A stretch of DNA of 64,000 nt, taken from positions 1 through 64,000 of the forward strand of contig CAITWF010000043.1 in assembly GCA_903896015.1 (NCBI GenBank), in the 5' to 3' direction. Every line of letters starts with the position of its first letter. Positions within the stretch are counted from its first letter, which is position 1. Shown here one piece after another: positions 27,781 to 36,891 of the stretch. Made by a program: the position numbers and the translations under genes. The notes under the pieces are model-generated. The model searched no databases. It worked only from the letters and a program-made list of their open reading frames with translations, and had not been told where the DNA came from. The DNA comes from an uncultured Opitutia bacterium. Lineage in GTDB: Bacteria; Verrucomicrobiota; Verrucomicrobiia; Opitutales; Opitutaceae.

Positions 27781-28659
27781 TTGAAAACCGTCGTCCTTCC
27801 TGCGCCCGCGAAGCTTAATCTCTTCCTTGCCGTCACCGGCCGGCGGGCGGACGGATTTCACGATGTGGTGTCACTCGTGTCACAAGTCAGCTTCGGCGAC
27901 ACGCTGCGCGCCGAGCCGGCGGACAAGTTTTCGGTCACGTGCGACGATCCAGCCGTGCCGATCGACGAAAGCAATCTGGTGCTGCGCGCCGCAAATGCGT
28001 TTGTCGCCGCCGCCGGCTGGAAAGGCGGCGTAAAATTTTCACTCGAAAAACGCATCCCTATGGGCGCGGGTCTTGGCGGCGGCAGCAGCAACGCCGTTGC
28101 TGCGTTGCGCGCGCTGAACCTCCTCGCCGGCGCCCCGCTCGCGCCTGCCGAGCTGGCCGCGCTTGCGGCGGGACTCGGATCGGATTGCGCGCTGTTTCTC
28201 CACGAGGGGCCCGTCGTGATGCGCGGACGCGGCGAGCGGATCGAGGGGTTGCCCAGCGCCGCCGCAGCCCGCTTGCGCGACCGGCGTGTGCTGATTTTTA
28301 AGCCGGGCTTTGGCATCGCGACTCCGTGGGCCTACGCGCGGATGGCCGCGCGGCCATCGACCTATCTCGCTGCTCCGGCCGCTGAGGCTCAGCTCGCGGC
28401 CTGGTTGGCCGATACCGACACGCGTGCGGAAAAACTTCTGTTCAACAACATGGAGTCGGTCGCGTTCGGAAAATTCATCGCGCTGCCGACGCTGCTCGAT
28501 CAACTCCGCGCCGAATTCGGCCTGGCACCGCGGATGAGCGGCAGCGGCAGCGCGTGTTTCACACTTTTGTCCGATGGAATGTCGGCGGAACCGATCGTGG
28601 ATGCCATTCGCGCGGCGTGGGGTGAATCGGCTTTTGTCTTCGAAACTACGCTGGCGTGA
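27781..28659 (+). CDS. ispE: 4-diphosphocytidyl-2-C-methyl-D-erythritol kinase
   Basis: Fourth step of the MEP pathway, a GHMP-family kinase. The 292-residue product opens VVLPAPAKLNLFLAVTGRRA with the conserved A-K-x-N-L substrate loop. It has the ATP-binding PMGAGLGGGSSNAVAALRAL, the LGSDCALFLHEGPVVMRGRG block with the catalytic Asp, and ends with the third motif RMSGSGSACFTLL. The start is a TTG at 27781, because no ATG or GTG fits the conserved N-terminus. With ispD and ispF on the other side of pyrF, three consecutive MEP enzymes are encoded within 3 kb. Confidence 0.95.
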   Translation: MKTVVLPAPAKLNLFLAVTGRRADGFHDVVSLVSQVSFGDTLRAEPADKFSVTCDDPAVPIDESNLVLRAANAFVAAAGWKGGVKFSLEKRIPMGAGLGGGSSNAVAALRALNLLAGAPLAPAELAALAAGLGSDCALFLHEGPVVMRGRGERIEGLPSAAAARLRDRRVLIFKPGFGIATPWAYARMAARPSTYLAAPAAEAQLAAWLADTDTRAEKLLFNNMESVAFGKFIALPTLLDQLRAEFGLAPRMSGSGSACFTLLSDGMSAEPIVDAIRAAWGESAFVFETTLA

Positions 28660-28774
28660 TATTGCGCGAAACTGCGCCGCGCGGTGAAATCCGCATTGAC
28701 CCGCCCGGCGGCGGGTCGCGTTATCGTTTTGCGCCGCCCGCGTCACCCCGCGCGAGTAGTGCCACTTCGCCCAC

Positions 28775-30538
28775 ATGGATCCGCGCGCCAAAATTGAACT
28801 CACTGTGCAAGGCATCTCCGCCTCGCCCGGGATCGCGTATGGCCAAATCTTCGTCTACATCCAGAGCGACGTGGAGGTGCCGAGTTATCTCGTCGATGTT
28901 GAGAAACGCATTGACGAAGTCGCGCGCTTCGATCGCGCGCTGGTCACGACGCGGCAGCAAATCACCAAGATTAAGAACGAGGTCGAAAAAAACATCGGCC
29001 CGGAGGAGGCGCTGATCTTCGACGCGCACCTCATGGTGCTTGAGGATCAGGCGCTCATCGGCGAGACGATCCGCGAGTTCGAGGCGAGCGGGCGCAATAT
29101 CGAGACGTGTTTCAACCAGGCCTCGGGCCGCTACATCAAAGCGTTCGCCGAGATCGACGACGCTTACCTGCGTGAGCGCGCGGGCGACATCCGCGACGTC
29201 GCGCAACGCGTCCTGCAAAATCTCCTTGGTCAGGCGGAAAACGCCCTCAGCCGCCTCGCCGAAAAGCGCATCGTCGTCGCCAACGATCTTTCGCCGTCGG
29301 ACTCCGCGAGCATCGATCGCAGCGCGGCACTCGCGCTCGTGACGGACTCGGGCAGCAAAACCAGCCACGCGGTGATCGTCGCGCGGTCGATGAAAGTAGC
29401 CGCCGTTGTCGGCGTGCGTAATCTCACGCAGCGGGTGAAGAACGGCGATTGGGCGATCGTCGACGGTTACGACGGCGTTGTGATCCTCAATCCCTCGGAG
29501 AGCACACTCTTCCGTTACGGGAAGATTCAAGAGCGGAAAAAATCCTTCGAGACGCGCCTGATCGACGCGAACCGCCTGCCTGCGGTCACACTCGATGGCG
29601 TCGAGGTTTCGCTGATGGCGAACATCGAAAAGGTTGAGGAGGTGGCACAGGTGAAGGAGAATTTCGCGCAGGGCGTCGGCCTCTACCGGACAGAATACTT
29701 GTTTCTCAACGCCGCGCGCATTCCCACCGAGCAGGAACAGTTTCTCGCCTACAAAGCCGTGGCCGAGCAGCTCGCGCCGCAGCCGGTGATTATCCGCACG
29801 CTCGATCTTGGTGGGGACAAGCCGATGGCGGGCAACTCCGATTTGTTTCCGAAGGAGAACAATCCGTTCATGGGGTTCCGCGCGATTAGGTTTTGCCTCG
29901 AGCACACGGACATTTTCAAGGACCAGCTCCGGGCGATTCTGATGGCGAGTGCGCATGGCAAGGTGCGCGTGATGTATCCCATGATCAGCGGCAGCGAGGA
30001 GCTCGTGCGCGCCAACGCCGTGCTCGCGGAGTGCAAGGCGGAGTTGAAGCAGCGCGGCGTGCCATTCGACGATAACATCCCTGTCGGCGCGATGATCGAG
30101 ATTCCGAGTGCGGCGCAGACGACCGATTTGCTGGCAAAGGACTGCTCGTTTTTCAGTGTCGGAACCAACGATCTCATCCAATACCTCCTCGCGATCGATC
30201 GGGTGAACGACCGCATCGCCCACCTCTATGAGCCGACGCATCCGGCGGTCGTTCGCACGCTCAAGCACATTGTCGACGAGGCGCACCGCGAGCAGGTGCC
30301 GGTGAGTGTGTGCGGCGAGATGGCCGGCGATCCAGTGTTCGCACCGCTGTTGCTTGGACTCGGGATCGACGGTCTCAGCATGGCGCCGGCGTGGCTGCCG
30401 TCGGTGAAATACCTGGTGCGCGCGATGAAGATGGCTGATGCGCGGGCGCTCGCGGCGGAGGCGCTCACGATGAGTTCGCCGAAGGAAATTTACGCGCGGT
30501 GCGATGCGTTTTACCGCGCGCGGGTAAAGATGGATTGA
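28775..30538 (+). CDS. ptsI: Phosphoenolpyruvate-protein phosphotransferase (PTS enzyme I)
   Basis: First phosphoryl carrier of the sugar phosphotransferase system; takes phosphate from PEP and passes it to HPr. The 587-residue protein has the expected length. The N-terminal domain holds the active His198 in SKTSHAVIVARSMKVAAVVG. The PEP-binding barrel carries GVGLYRTEYLFLN, DLGGDKPM, NPFMGFRAIRF, GAMIEIPSAAQ, FFSVGTNDLIQYLLAIDR and the proton-donor Cys in SVCGEMAGDP. No HPr, HPr kinase or EII gene is nearby, so the rest of the phosphorelay must lie elsewhere. It could serve regulation rather than sugar uptake. Confidence 0.96.
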   Translation: MDPRAKIELTVQGISASPGIAYGQIFVYIQSDVEVPSYLVDVEKRIDEVARFDRALVTTRQQITKIKNEVEKNIGPEEALIFDAHLMVLEDQALIGETIREFEASGRNIETCFNQASGRYIKAFAEIDDAYLRERAGDIRDVAQRVLQNLLGQAENALSRLAEKRIVVANDLSPSDSASIDRSAALALVTDSGSKTSHAVIVARSMKVAAVVGVRNLTQRVKNGDWAIVDGYDGVVILNPSESTLFRYGKIQERKKSFETRLIDANRLPAVTLDGVEVSLMANIEKVEEVAQVKENFAQGVGLYRTEYLFLNAARIPTEQEQFLAYKAVAEQLAPQPVIIRTLDLGGDKPMAGNSDLFPKENNPFMGFRAIRFCLEHTDIFKDQLRAILMASAHGKVRVMYPMISGSEELVRANAVLAECKAELKQRGVPFDDNIPVGAMIEIPSAAQTTDLLAKDCSFFSVGTNDLIQYLLAIDRVNDRIAHLYEPTHPAVVRTLKHIVDEAHREQVPVSVCGEMAGDPVFAPLLLGLGIDGLSMAPAWLPSVKYLVRAMKMADARALAAEALTMSSPKEIYARCDAFYRARVKMD

Positions 30539-30627
30539 GCTTGGTGGTCAGGGAGGCGGTAACGTTTCCGTTACTCGTCTCGGGTTGCGAAAATTGCCCG
30601 CTTCATTATGCCCATCGACGAAACCTG

Positions 30628-31275
30628 ATGAAAATTTCCGGGCGCTATTTTCTTTCCTGGGCGAAGGCGGGCGTGATCGCCGCCGGATTGTTGTTCGGAG
30701 GCTGTCGGGACATGTTTGTGCCGAAGCAAAGGGTGCTCGTCGACGCGATCGCGGCGCCGGGGCTCGCGAAACCCGCAGGCCAGTCCTATCGCCTCGTGGC
30801 GCGCAAGTCGGTCGTCACGAGCCAAAACGTCCAGTTGCCGGTGATCGCGGCGTGTCTCAACGCGGCGCTGCCGATGGCCGGGATGTTCGAGGCGCCACCG
30901 AATGTCCCGTCGGATGTTTTCATAGAGGTTAGCTACGGGATGGATTTGTCCGGCCGCGTCGACCCCGCGACGCGCGAAAGTTTTCTCCAGCTTTCCGCGC
31001 GGGCGAACAAGAGGCACTCGATCGATGCGACCCGGGAGGAGGAAATCTGGGATGTGCGTGTGGCCGTGGCGGGCATCGCAGGCCGACTCGAAAGCGCCAT
31101 GCCGCTGCTCTCGCAGGTCGCCGCGGCCTACGTCGGTACCGACACGCGGATCGAGACCACCGTCGAGGTGCTGCGAAATTCCCCCGCCGTCGCGGCCGTC
31201 CGCGAGGGTGCGCTCAAGATTCTCGATGCGAAGGCGAAAGAGGGTGTGATCCCTCAGCCGATCGAGACGAAGTGA
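30628..31275 (+). CDS. Putative lipoprotein, function unknown
   Basis: A 215-residue protein with a lipoprotein signal (WAKAGVIAAGLLFGGCRDMF, Cys26). The mature part reads SYRLVARKSVVTSQNVQLPV and IEVSYGMDLSGRVDPATRES, an alpha/beta pattern vaguely like small periplasmic DUF4136-type lipoproteins, though I cannot assign it. The ATG at 30628 is the natural start because the signal peptide begins there; the upstream frame overlaps ptsI and has no export signal. It ends exactly next to the stop of the convergent gene. Confidence 0.7.
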   Translation: MKISGRYFLSWAKAGVIAAGLLFGGCRDMFVPKQRVLVDAIAAPGLAKPAGQSYRLVARKSVVTSQNVQLPVIAACLNAALPMAGMFEAPPNVPSDVFIEVSYGMDLSGRVDPATRESFLQLSARANKRHSIDATREEEIWDVRVAVAGIAGRLESAMPLLSQVAAAYVGTDTRIETTVEVLRNSPAVAAVREGALKILDAKAKEGVIPQPIETK

Positions 31276-31854
31276 TCAGGTTTTTTTCGCGGGCGGAGGC
31301 GCCTCGGCAAAGCTTTCCCTGACGAGCTTCAGCGCGGTTTGGAATTCCGTCGAGGCGGTGTCGTTGCTCAGCACCGTGAACACGAGCAACCAGCCGCGCA
31401 AAACCTTCACGCCAGTGGTGACATGGAGGAATTCGCCGGGCGGGACCGGCAGGCGGTTGATCAGGGTGGCGTCGGTGAACGAACAGTAGGTGCCGCTGCC
31501 TTCCCGCGGCGTGAGGGCTTTGAACTCGTAGCCTTTTTCGACGGAGGTCTCGACGTATTGCCGGCAGATGTTGGCGAGAAAGTCCATCTGCTGCGCCTCG
31601 GTGCCGAGGTGGCTGTCGGGATCAAGCTGGAACCGCACCTGAAGATCGATTTTTTCGCGGATGTCGGCGACCTTGGCCATGAGCGATCCCTGATCGTCGC
31701 GACCGCTGGAGAACACGAAGCCCTCGGGCACGGTGATCGTCACCCGATGGGTGTCGAGGAGGAGGGTTTCCTCGTGCGCCTTTTCCTTGGCGGATGCCAG
31801 GCTGCCGGCGGCGAGCGCAAGCAGGAGGACGAAGCATTTTCGAGGGGAACGCAT
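31276..31854 (-). CDS. Small exported protein, function unknown
   Basis: A 192-residue protein with a signal peptide (KCFVLLLALAAGSLASAKEK). The mature domain looks like a single mixed alpha/beta fold: LLLDTHRVTITVPEGFVFSS, DLQVRFQLDPDSHLGTEAQQ, GTYCSFTDATLINRLPVPPG, HVTTGVKVLRGWLLVFTVLS, ending TALKLVRESFAEAPPP. The pattern (amphipathic strand, then a protective-stability-type TVLS/SND and a final helix) recalls small exported stress or secretion-accessory proteins, but I do not recognise a named family. It is convergent with the lipoprotein gene, sharing adjacent stops. Confidence 0.65.
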   Translation of the reverse strand: MRSPRKCFVLLLALAAGSLASAKEKAHEETLLLDTHRVTITVPEGFVFSSGRDDQGSLMAKVADIREKIDLQVRFQLDPDSHLGTEAQQMDFLANICRQYVETSVEKGYEFKALTPREGSGTYCSFTDATLINRLPVPPGEFLHVTTGVKVLRGWLLVFTVLSNDTASTEFQTALKLVRESFAEAPPPAKKT

Positions 31855-31919
31855 GGGGCGCGCTGCGAAGGACGTAACGGTAGCGAAGGAGTTACGCCGC
31901 GCAACTGGCAAGTGCAGCC

Positions 31920-32852
31920 TCACCCCTTTACGCCGCTCGCGAGCAGCGTCTCGAAATGCGGCTCATCCGTTTCGCGGGCGACGGCCGTGACCTCGACTTT
32001 CGTGAGGCCGGCTTTTTTGAGGAAACCGTGCAATGCGCTCTCCCGGAAACCGAGCCAGACGTCGGCGTAAAGCTCCCGCGCTTTGGCGAACGCATGCTCG
32101 TTGAGATCGAGGATGAGCAGCTGGCCACCCGGACGCAGGATGCGTGCGGCCTCGTTGACGGCCGTCTGCGGGTGCGAGGCATGGTGCAGAGCCTGACTGA
32201 GGATCGCGAGATCGACGGAGCCGTCGGGCAGGGGGACGTTTTCGATGTCGCCGAGTTTGTAGACGAGATTGTGCAGGTTGTTTTTCTTCGCGAGCTCGGT
32301 GCCGACCTCGACCATGCGGGGAGAATTGTCGATGCACCAAACCTGCCGGGCGCGGTGTGCAAGCAGCTGCGAAACGAGGCCCTCGCCCGCACCGAGATCG
32401 GCGATGTCGATCGCGGGGGTGAGCCGGAGTGCAAGGTGGCCAATCGCCTCCCACGAGCGGCCGGGGCAGTGGTTTTTCCCGAGGCGGCCGGCGATGAGGT
32501 TGAAATACTGCTCCGATACGCGCCGGCGCTTCTGCAAAATTCGATTGAGGCTCTCGCGATCTTCGCCGAGAGCAGGGAGCGTGGCGACGGAGTCGATTGC
32601 GGCGCGGAGGAGGGCGAGCGTTTTTTCGGCGAGTCCGGCGCGCAGCGAGTAGAACGCCTTTTTCCCCTCACGCCGATCGCTGACGAGGTTGGCCTGGCGG
32701 AGCAGCGCGAGCTGCGACGAGATGCGCGACTGGCCCATGCCGAGGATTTCCTGGAGCTCGGCGACGGACAGTTCCTCCCGCAGGAGCAACGCGAGCAGTC
32801 GCACGCGCGTTGGGTCGGAGAGCGTTTTCAGGATGTCCCAGGAGGCGTTCAC
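31920..32852 (-). CDS. ArsR-family regulator fused to a SAM-dependent methyltransferase
   Basis: A 310-residue two-domain protein. The N-terminal part is a winged helix of the ArsR type (ILKTLSDPTRVRLLALLLRE, then ELSVAELQEILGMGQSRISS and LVSDRREGKKAFYSL). The C-terminal part (about 150-300) is a class I methyltransferase: IADLGAGEGLVSQLLAHRAR for SAM, WCIDNSPRMVEVG, and PLPDGSVDLAILSQALHHAS. Such fusions are known in several phyla and may couple SAM-dependent methylation to metal or metabolic sensing. The effector is unknown; no Cys pair typical of arsenite sensors is visible in the DNA-binding part. The GTG at 32852 matches the family N-terminus; another GTG lies at 32918. Confidence 0.85.
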   Translation of the reverse strand: MNASWDILKTLSDPTRVRLLALLLREELSVAELQEILGMGQSRISSQLALLRQANLVSDRREGKKAFYSLRAGLAEKTLALLRAAIDSVATLPALGEDRESLNRILQKRRRVSEQYFNLIAGRLGKNHCPGRSWEAIGHLALRLTPAIDIADLGAGEGLVSQLLAHRARQVWCIDNSPRMVEVGTELAKKNNLHNLVYKLGDIENVPLPDGSVDLAILSQALHHASHPQTAVNEAARILRPGGQLLILDLNEHAFAKARELYADVWLGFRESALHGFLKKAGLTKVEVTAVARETDEPHFETLLASGVKG

Positions 32853-32881
32853 GCGGGCGCGAGGCTGGGAAAACCCGCGGC

Positions 32882-33505
32882 TCAACGCAACGACCGAAGC
32901 AGCGCGGCGAGTTGCCACGCGCCGAAGCCAATAATGACGAGGCCGGAGAGGACGTTGAGCGTGCGCAGTCCGCCGTGCTCAAGCCGGTGGCCGAGCCAGC
33001 CGGCGGCGCTGCTGAGGAGCAGCCACCACGACGCGGAGCCGATAAAGACGCCGAGCACGAGCGCGCCTGGGGCCCATGCGCCGTCACGTTGTGCGCCGAC
33101 ACCGAGCCCGGCGAAAATTCCGACGAAGGAGAGAATCGTAATCGGGTTCGCGAGCGTGAGCGCAAAGATGGAGAAATACGCCGAGCGCAGGCTGGTTGGC
33201 GCGGCGGCGTGCGCCGCTACGCCGGTCGGCGTCGCGCGGAGTGTGGCGGCGCCGAGGTAGACGAGAAACACGCCGCCGCCGAGTTGCAGCCACGACTGAT
33301 GCGTGAGCAATTCGCGGGTGATCGCGGTGAGACCGAGCGCCGCGATCAGGCCGTAAACGGTATCGGCCGTCGCCGCCCCAAGACCGGAAACAAACCCGGC
33401 TACACGTCCGTCGGTGAGCGATTGTCGAATGCACAGCAACCCGATCGGGCCGACCGGGGCGGCGATCGAGAAGCCGATCGCGAGGCCTTGAAGGAAAGGT
33501 TGCAT
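32882..33505 (-). CDS. LysE/RhtB-family amino-acid exporter
   Basis: A 207-residue inner-membrane protein with about six predicted helices and the LysE family marks: FLQGLAIGFSIAAPVGPIGL at the start, GFVSGLGAATADTVYGLIAA, and LANPITILSFVGIFAGLG in the middle. It probably exports an amino acid or related small metabolite; the substrate is not readable. It follows the greA terminator and precedes the ArsR-methyltransferase by 29 bp, so the two may be co-transcribed, which would fit a regulated efflux unit. Confidence 0.88.
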   Translation of the reverse strand: MQPFLQGLAIGFSIAAPVGPIGLLCIRQSLTDGRVAGFVSGLGAATADTVYGLIAALGLTAITRELLTHQSWLQLGGGVFLVYLGAATLRATPTGVAAHAAAPTSLRSAYFSIFALTLANPITILSFVGIFAGLGVGAQRDGAWAPGALVLGVFIGSASWWLLLSSAAGWLGHRLEHGGLRTLNVLSGLVIIGFGAWQLAALLRSLR

Positions 33506-33508
33506 GAC

Positions 33509-33540
33509 GAAAAAAAAGCGCCGCTCGGGGGAGCGGCGCT
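33509..33540 (-). terminator. Rho-independent terminator of greA
   Basis: A 10-bp stem (33517-33526 with 33531-33540) and a four-base loop, followed on the minus strand by a run of eight Ts. It lies about 22 bp past the greA stop and just before the lysE start codon. Confidence 0.92.
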
Positions 33541-33562
33541 GAAAGTAGGGAGGGAGGCTTCC

Positions 33563-35404
33563 TCAGACCGTGTCCGCGTAACGGCCAATGCTCACAATGG
33601 TGTAATTGTCCTCGCTCGTGCCGGTCTTCACCTTGACGGTGTCGCCGACTTTCTTACCCAGCAGCGCGGCGCCGAGGGCGGTCTTGTAGGAGATAATGTT
33701 GTTGTCGGGATCGCCGTCCCACGCACCGAGGATGGTGTAGCGGGTGGCCTTGTCGGCGGCGTTCTTCACTTCGACGATCGTGCCGGCGCTCACCTGATCG
33801 ATGGAGGCGTCTTTGAAGTCGGTCACGCGCGCGCGGCCGAGATCCTTTTCGAGGAGGGTCTTCTGGGCCATGAGGACGGATTGGTCCTGCTTGGCCATCT
33901 TGTATTCGGAGTTTTCCTTGAGATCGCCGTGTTCGCGGGCGGTGGCGATGGCTTTGGAGTTTTCGGGGATCTTCTTCGAGACGATGGTTTCGTATTCCTC
34001 GCGCTTGCGCTCGTAGGAGGCCTTCGAAACGAGGAGTTGCTCTTCCTTGCTCTCGGCATCGGCGGCCACGAGGGACTGGATCTTCGGGAAGATTTTGATG
34101 AAGCGAGCGAGGAGCGACTTTTTGGTCAGTTCCTCGAAGCCCTGGTTCAACATCAGCGTGTTCGCGAGATCGCGGGCCGTCTCGGGATCGGCGGTCGAGA
34201 GCAGATCGGAGATGAGATCGGTGTCCTCCGACAGGATGTCGGCGAGCGGGATGCGACGGGCGCTGGCGGCCTGGAGGGCCTCGTAATCAATTGCGAAAAA
34301 GATCGAGCTGAGGAGGCGCGGCGTGATCAGGTCGTTAAGGAGCTTCGCGAATTTCTTCGAGTGGCGGTTCTTGACGACCCAGAGAAGGACGGGCGCGCGG
34401 AGGTTTTGCTCGGTCTGCCAACGCTTCAGCGTGGCGGCGAGTTCGTCGGAGTGATCGTTTTCGACGAGGAAGTTGATGCACTCGGTGGTGAATTTGCCCT
34501 GCGAGGTCTTGAGCAGCGTGAAGAGGATGTCGCGGCACTCGATCGGATGGGTTTCCTTGATGAGTTCAAGGAAACGCGACTGGAAGTGCACCGGGATCTT
34601 TTCCGCGATGGCGGGGAGATCGCGGACCGTGGCGATGAGCGAGGCTTGGGTGGGCTCGAAGCTCGCCTCGGAGCTCACGTGCTTCGCAAGATCGTCGCGC
34701 ACGGCGGCGCCGTAGAGGCGCTCGGAGGCGTCGAGCTGGTTGCTGGATTTCACGGCGTCGGCCACGCCGGCGAGAATGGTAGAAAGGTCGGTCTTGAGAT
34801 CCTTTTTCGCCGTGGCGGAGATCAGTTCCTCGGCGAGGGCAATGCGGCGGCGGGCGGAGCGGGTGCCGTTGAACTGCTCAAGAATCTCATCCTCGGCCGA
34901 AACGGGCGTCTCGCGGAGAATGTAACACTCGGTCTTCTTTTCCGGGACGGACACGCGCGGATCTTTCGCGACCGCTTTCTTGGCGGCGGACCACCATTTC
35001 TTGAATTTGTCCTCGCCGATGACTTGCGCGAGCGTGATCTCCATTTCGATCACAGTGGCGGCGTTGTTCGGGTAGGATTGGAGCGCCTCGACGACGAGTT
35101 GGGCGGGATTTTCGGCGACGAGCTCGGCGATCTTCTTCGGTTCGGTCTCCTTGCGGACGAGCAGGTGGTTGGCGGGCAGCACGTCCATCGTCGTGATGCA
35201 GAAGGCCGGGTCCATCGGGTGCTTTTTCTTGTCCTTGAAATCGATGAGCAGCTTCTGGGTGCCCTCGTCGTAGCTCTTGATTTGGCCAAAGCCCCAACTG
35301 CGATGCACCACGTAGGCGCCGGCCTCCATGGCCTCGAGTTTGGCTTTGTGCGCTTTGAGCGGCGGGTTTTTGGCGACGAGCGCGGAAACAGCTTCGGAAT
35401 TCAT
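33563..35404 (-). CDS. greA: Transcription elongation factor GreA with a large N-terminal extension
   Basis: A 613-residue protein, about four times the usual 158-residue GreA. The C-terminal part (about 455-613) is GreA-like: a coiled coil with the catalytic tip AREHGDLKENSEYKMAKQDQ (about 489-508; the Asp and Glu that bind Mg2+ in RNA polymerase are kept), then the FKBP-like domain from ARVTDFKDASIDQVSAG. The extension starts with GAYVVHRSWGFGQIKSYDEG, which resembles the small Tudor/CarD-like barrels that bind RNA polymerase, followed by a long alpha-helical repeat region. Chlamydial GreA is also about 700 residues, so this architecture seems shared across the PVC group. It rescues backtracked polymerase; the role of the extension is unknown. 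Confidence 0.92.
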   Translation of the reverse strand: MNSEAVSALVAKNPPLKAHKAKLEAMEAGAYVVHRSWGFGQIKSYDEGTQKLLIDFKDKKKHPMDPAFCITTMDVLPANHLLVRKETEPKKIAELVAENPAQLVVEALQSYPNNAATVIEMEITLAQVIGEDKFKKWWSAAKKAVAKDPRVSVPEKKTECYILRETPVSAEDEILEQFNGTRSARRRIALAEELISATAKKDLKTDLSTILAGVADAVKSSNQLDASERLYGAAVRDDLAKHVSSEASFEPTQASLIATVRDLPAIAEKIPVHFQSRFLELIKETHPIECRDILFTLLKTSQGKFTTECINFLVENDHSDELAATLKRWQTEQNLRAPVLLWVVKNRHSKKFAKLLNDLITPRLLSSIFFAIDYEALQAASARRIPLADILSEDTDLISDLLSTADPETARDLANTLMLNQGFEELTKKSLLARFIKIFPKIQSLVAADAESKEEQLLVSKASYERKREEYETIVSKKIPENSKAIATAREHGDLKENSEYKMAKQDQSVLMAQKTLLEKDLGRARVTDFKDASIDQVSAGTIVEVKNAADKATRYTILGAWDGDPDNNIISYKTALGAALLGKKVGDTVKVKTGTSEDNYTIVSIGRYADTV

Positions 35405-35495
35405 GGTTGCGTGTGGGCGGGCGTGAACCGGAGAGTTGAGCGGACAATGACTCGCCTTGTCAAACTGTGTGTCATCACGACACGAAAAGCTCAAT

Positions 35496-36794
35496 ATGCC
35501 TGCCGCAACTGACGCTATGCGCCCCGGGGCCTGGCCGTTGGCCGCCCGACTCATTGGCCGCTGGCTGGAGCGCCATGAACGGCTCGACGCCCTGCTCGAA
35601 ACGCTCCCGGCCAACCTGGCCGGCGCGGAGCGAGCCCGGTGCCAGCACCTGGTTTTTGGCGTGGTCCGCCACTTTGGCCGACTTGAGGCAGCGCTGCTGC
35701 GGCTGGTTGCGAATCCCCCGCGCTATGCGACGCAGGGCGTGCTGCTCATCGCCGGTTTCGAACTGATCGATGCGCGGGAAAAGATGATTGCGGACGGGAT
35801 CGTCGCGAAAATTGTCCACCACGCGGTCGAGCAGGCGAAGACGCTCGCAAGCCCGGCCGAGGCGCGGCTCGTCAACGCCGTCGTCCGAAAACTCGCCGCC
35901 GCGCTTGATTCGCTGCCGCCCGCCGCGCCGCCGACCGAGGTGCTCGCGGAATATTTCTCCCACCCCGAATGGCTCGTGCGCGCTTGGCTCGCACAGTTTG
36001 GCGCGGAGTCGACGCGCGCGCTGCTCGAATGGAACCAGCAGCCGGCGATCGTTTATGCGCGCTGGCGGGCGGCGGATGAAGTGCCGCCGACGTTTCTGAC
36101 CCCGACGAAGTGGCCAGGGTTTTTCGCGGTCGAGTCCGGCCACTGGGCGGAGATCGATCCCTTGCTCAAGGGCGGGAAACTTTATCTGCAAGATCCGGGC
36201 ACGCGGCTCGCGGTTGAGGTGCTCGCGCCGCAGGCCGGGGAATCCGTGCTCGATCTCTGTGCGGCGCCGGGCGGGAAAAGCCTGTTGATCGCGGATGCGA
36301 TGAAGACGGGAAAACTCGTCTCAATGGATTTGCCCAACGCGCGCATCGATCGGTTGAAGGAGAATCTCTCGCGCGTGAGCGGCGTCGAGGTCGCGCTCGT
36401 GCAGGCGGATGTCGGCGATGGCGCGGTGGCGGCGTTGCGCGAGCACAAGCTGCCGGAAGCCTACGATGCCGTGCTGATCGATGTGCCGTGCTCCAACACC
36501 GGCGTGATGCGGCACCGCGCCGACGTGAAATGGCGGCTTCAGGCCGGGGATTTCAAAAAGCACCCGAAGCAACAGCTCGCATTGCTGCACGCGGCGGCAC
36601 GCCTCGTGGCGCCGGGCGGCCGGCTGGTTTACTCAACGTGTTCGATCGACAATGAGGAGAACGAGGCGGTCGTGAAGGAGTTCTTCAACAGCCGCGCGGG
36701 CGGGCCGTTCAAACTGGAGAAGAGCGTGCAGAGTCTTCCATGGGTGACGGGGCACGATGGAGCGGCGGCGTTTCTGCTCCGGCGAAGCGGATAA
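35496..36794 (+). CDS. rsmB: RsmB/NOP-family rRNA (cytosine-C5) methyltransferase
   Basis: A 432-residue SAM-dependent m5C methyltransferase. The N-terminal part has a NusB-like helical region (RARCQHLVFGVVRHFGRLEA, LIAGFELIDAREKM). The catalytic domain carries ESVLDLCAAPGGKSLLIADA for SAM, DAVLIDVPCSNTGVMRHRAD with the first catalytic Cys, and LVYSTCSIDNEENEAVVKEF with the second. It probably modifies 16S rRNA. The ATG at 35496 is chosen over an upstream TTG because the family N-terminus begins near it; 35517 is also possible. It is divergent from greA, with about 90 bp between the two starts. Confidence 0.88.
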   Translation: MPAATDAMRPGAWPLAARLIGRWLERHERLDALLETLPANLAGAERARCQHLVFGVVRHFGRLEAALLRLVANPPRYATQGVLLIAGFELIDAREKMIADGIVAKIVHHAVEQAKTLASPAEARLVNAVVRKLAAALDSLPPAAPPTEVLAEYFSHPEWLVRAWLAQFGAESTRALLEWNQQPAIVYARWRAADEVPPTFLTPTKWPGFFAVESGHWAEIDPLLKGGKLYLQDPGTRLAVEVLAPQAGESVLDLCAAPGGKSLLIADAMKTGKLVSMDLPNARIDRLKENLSRVSGVEVALVQADVGDGAVAALREHKLPEAYDAVLIDVPCSNTGVMRHRADVKWRLQAGDFKKHPKQQLALLHAAARLVAPGGRLVYSTCSIDNEENEAVVKEFFNSRAGGPFKLEKSVQSLPWVTGHDGAAAFLLRRSG

Positions 36795-36891
36795 AGAAGT
36801 CGGTGCGTCGGCGCAGCGCACTGCGGGTCGCTCGTTTCTCGACAGAGCAGCAACTTGCCTCCAATGCCTGTTTGTAAGCTCGCTCAACCTC

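Noticed and set aside
28696-28726. TTGACC and TTATCG ahead of ptsI as a promoter
   Set aside because: The spacing of 19 bases and the weak -10 match leave it no better than chance.
35440-35470. A perfect TTGACA on the minus strand (35458-35463) as a greA promoter
   Set aside because: No acceptable -10 hexamer lies 16-18 bases downstream, so one box alone is not enough.
32810-35512. A 900-codon plus-strand open frame
   Set aside because: Antisense shadow of greA and lysE; no domain and no start signals.
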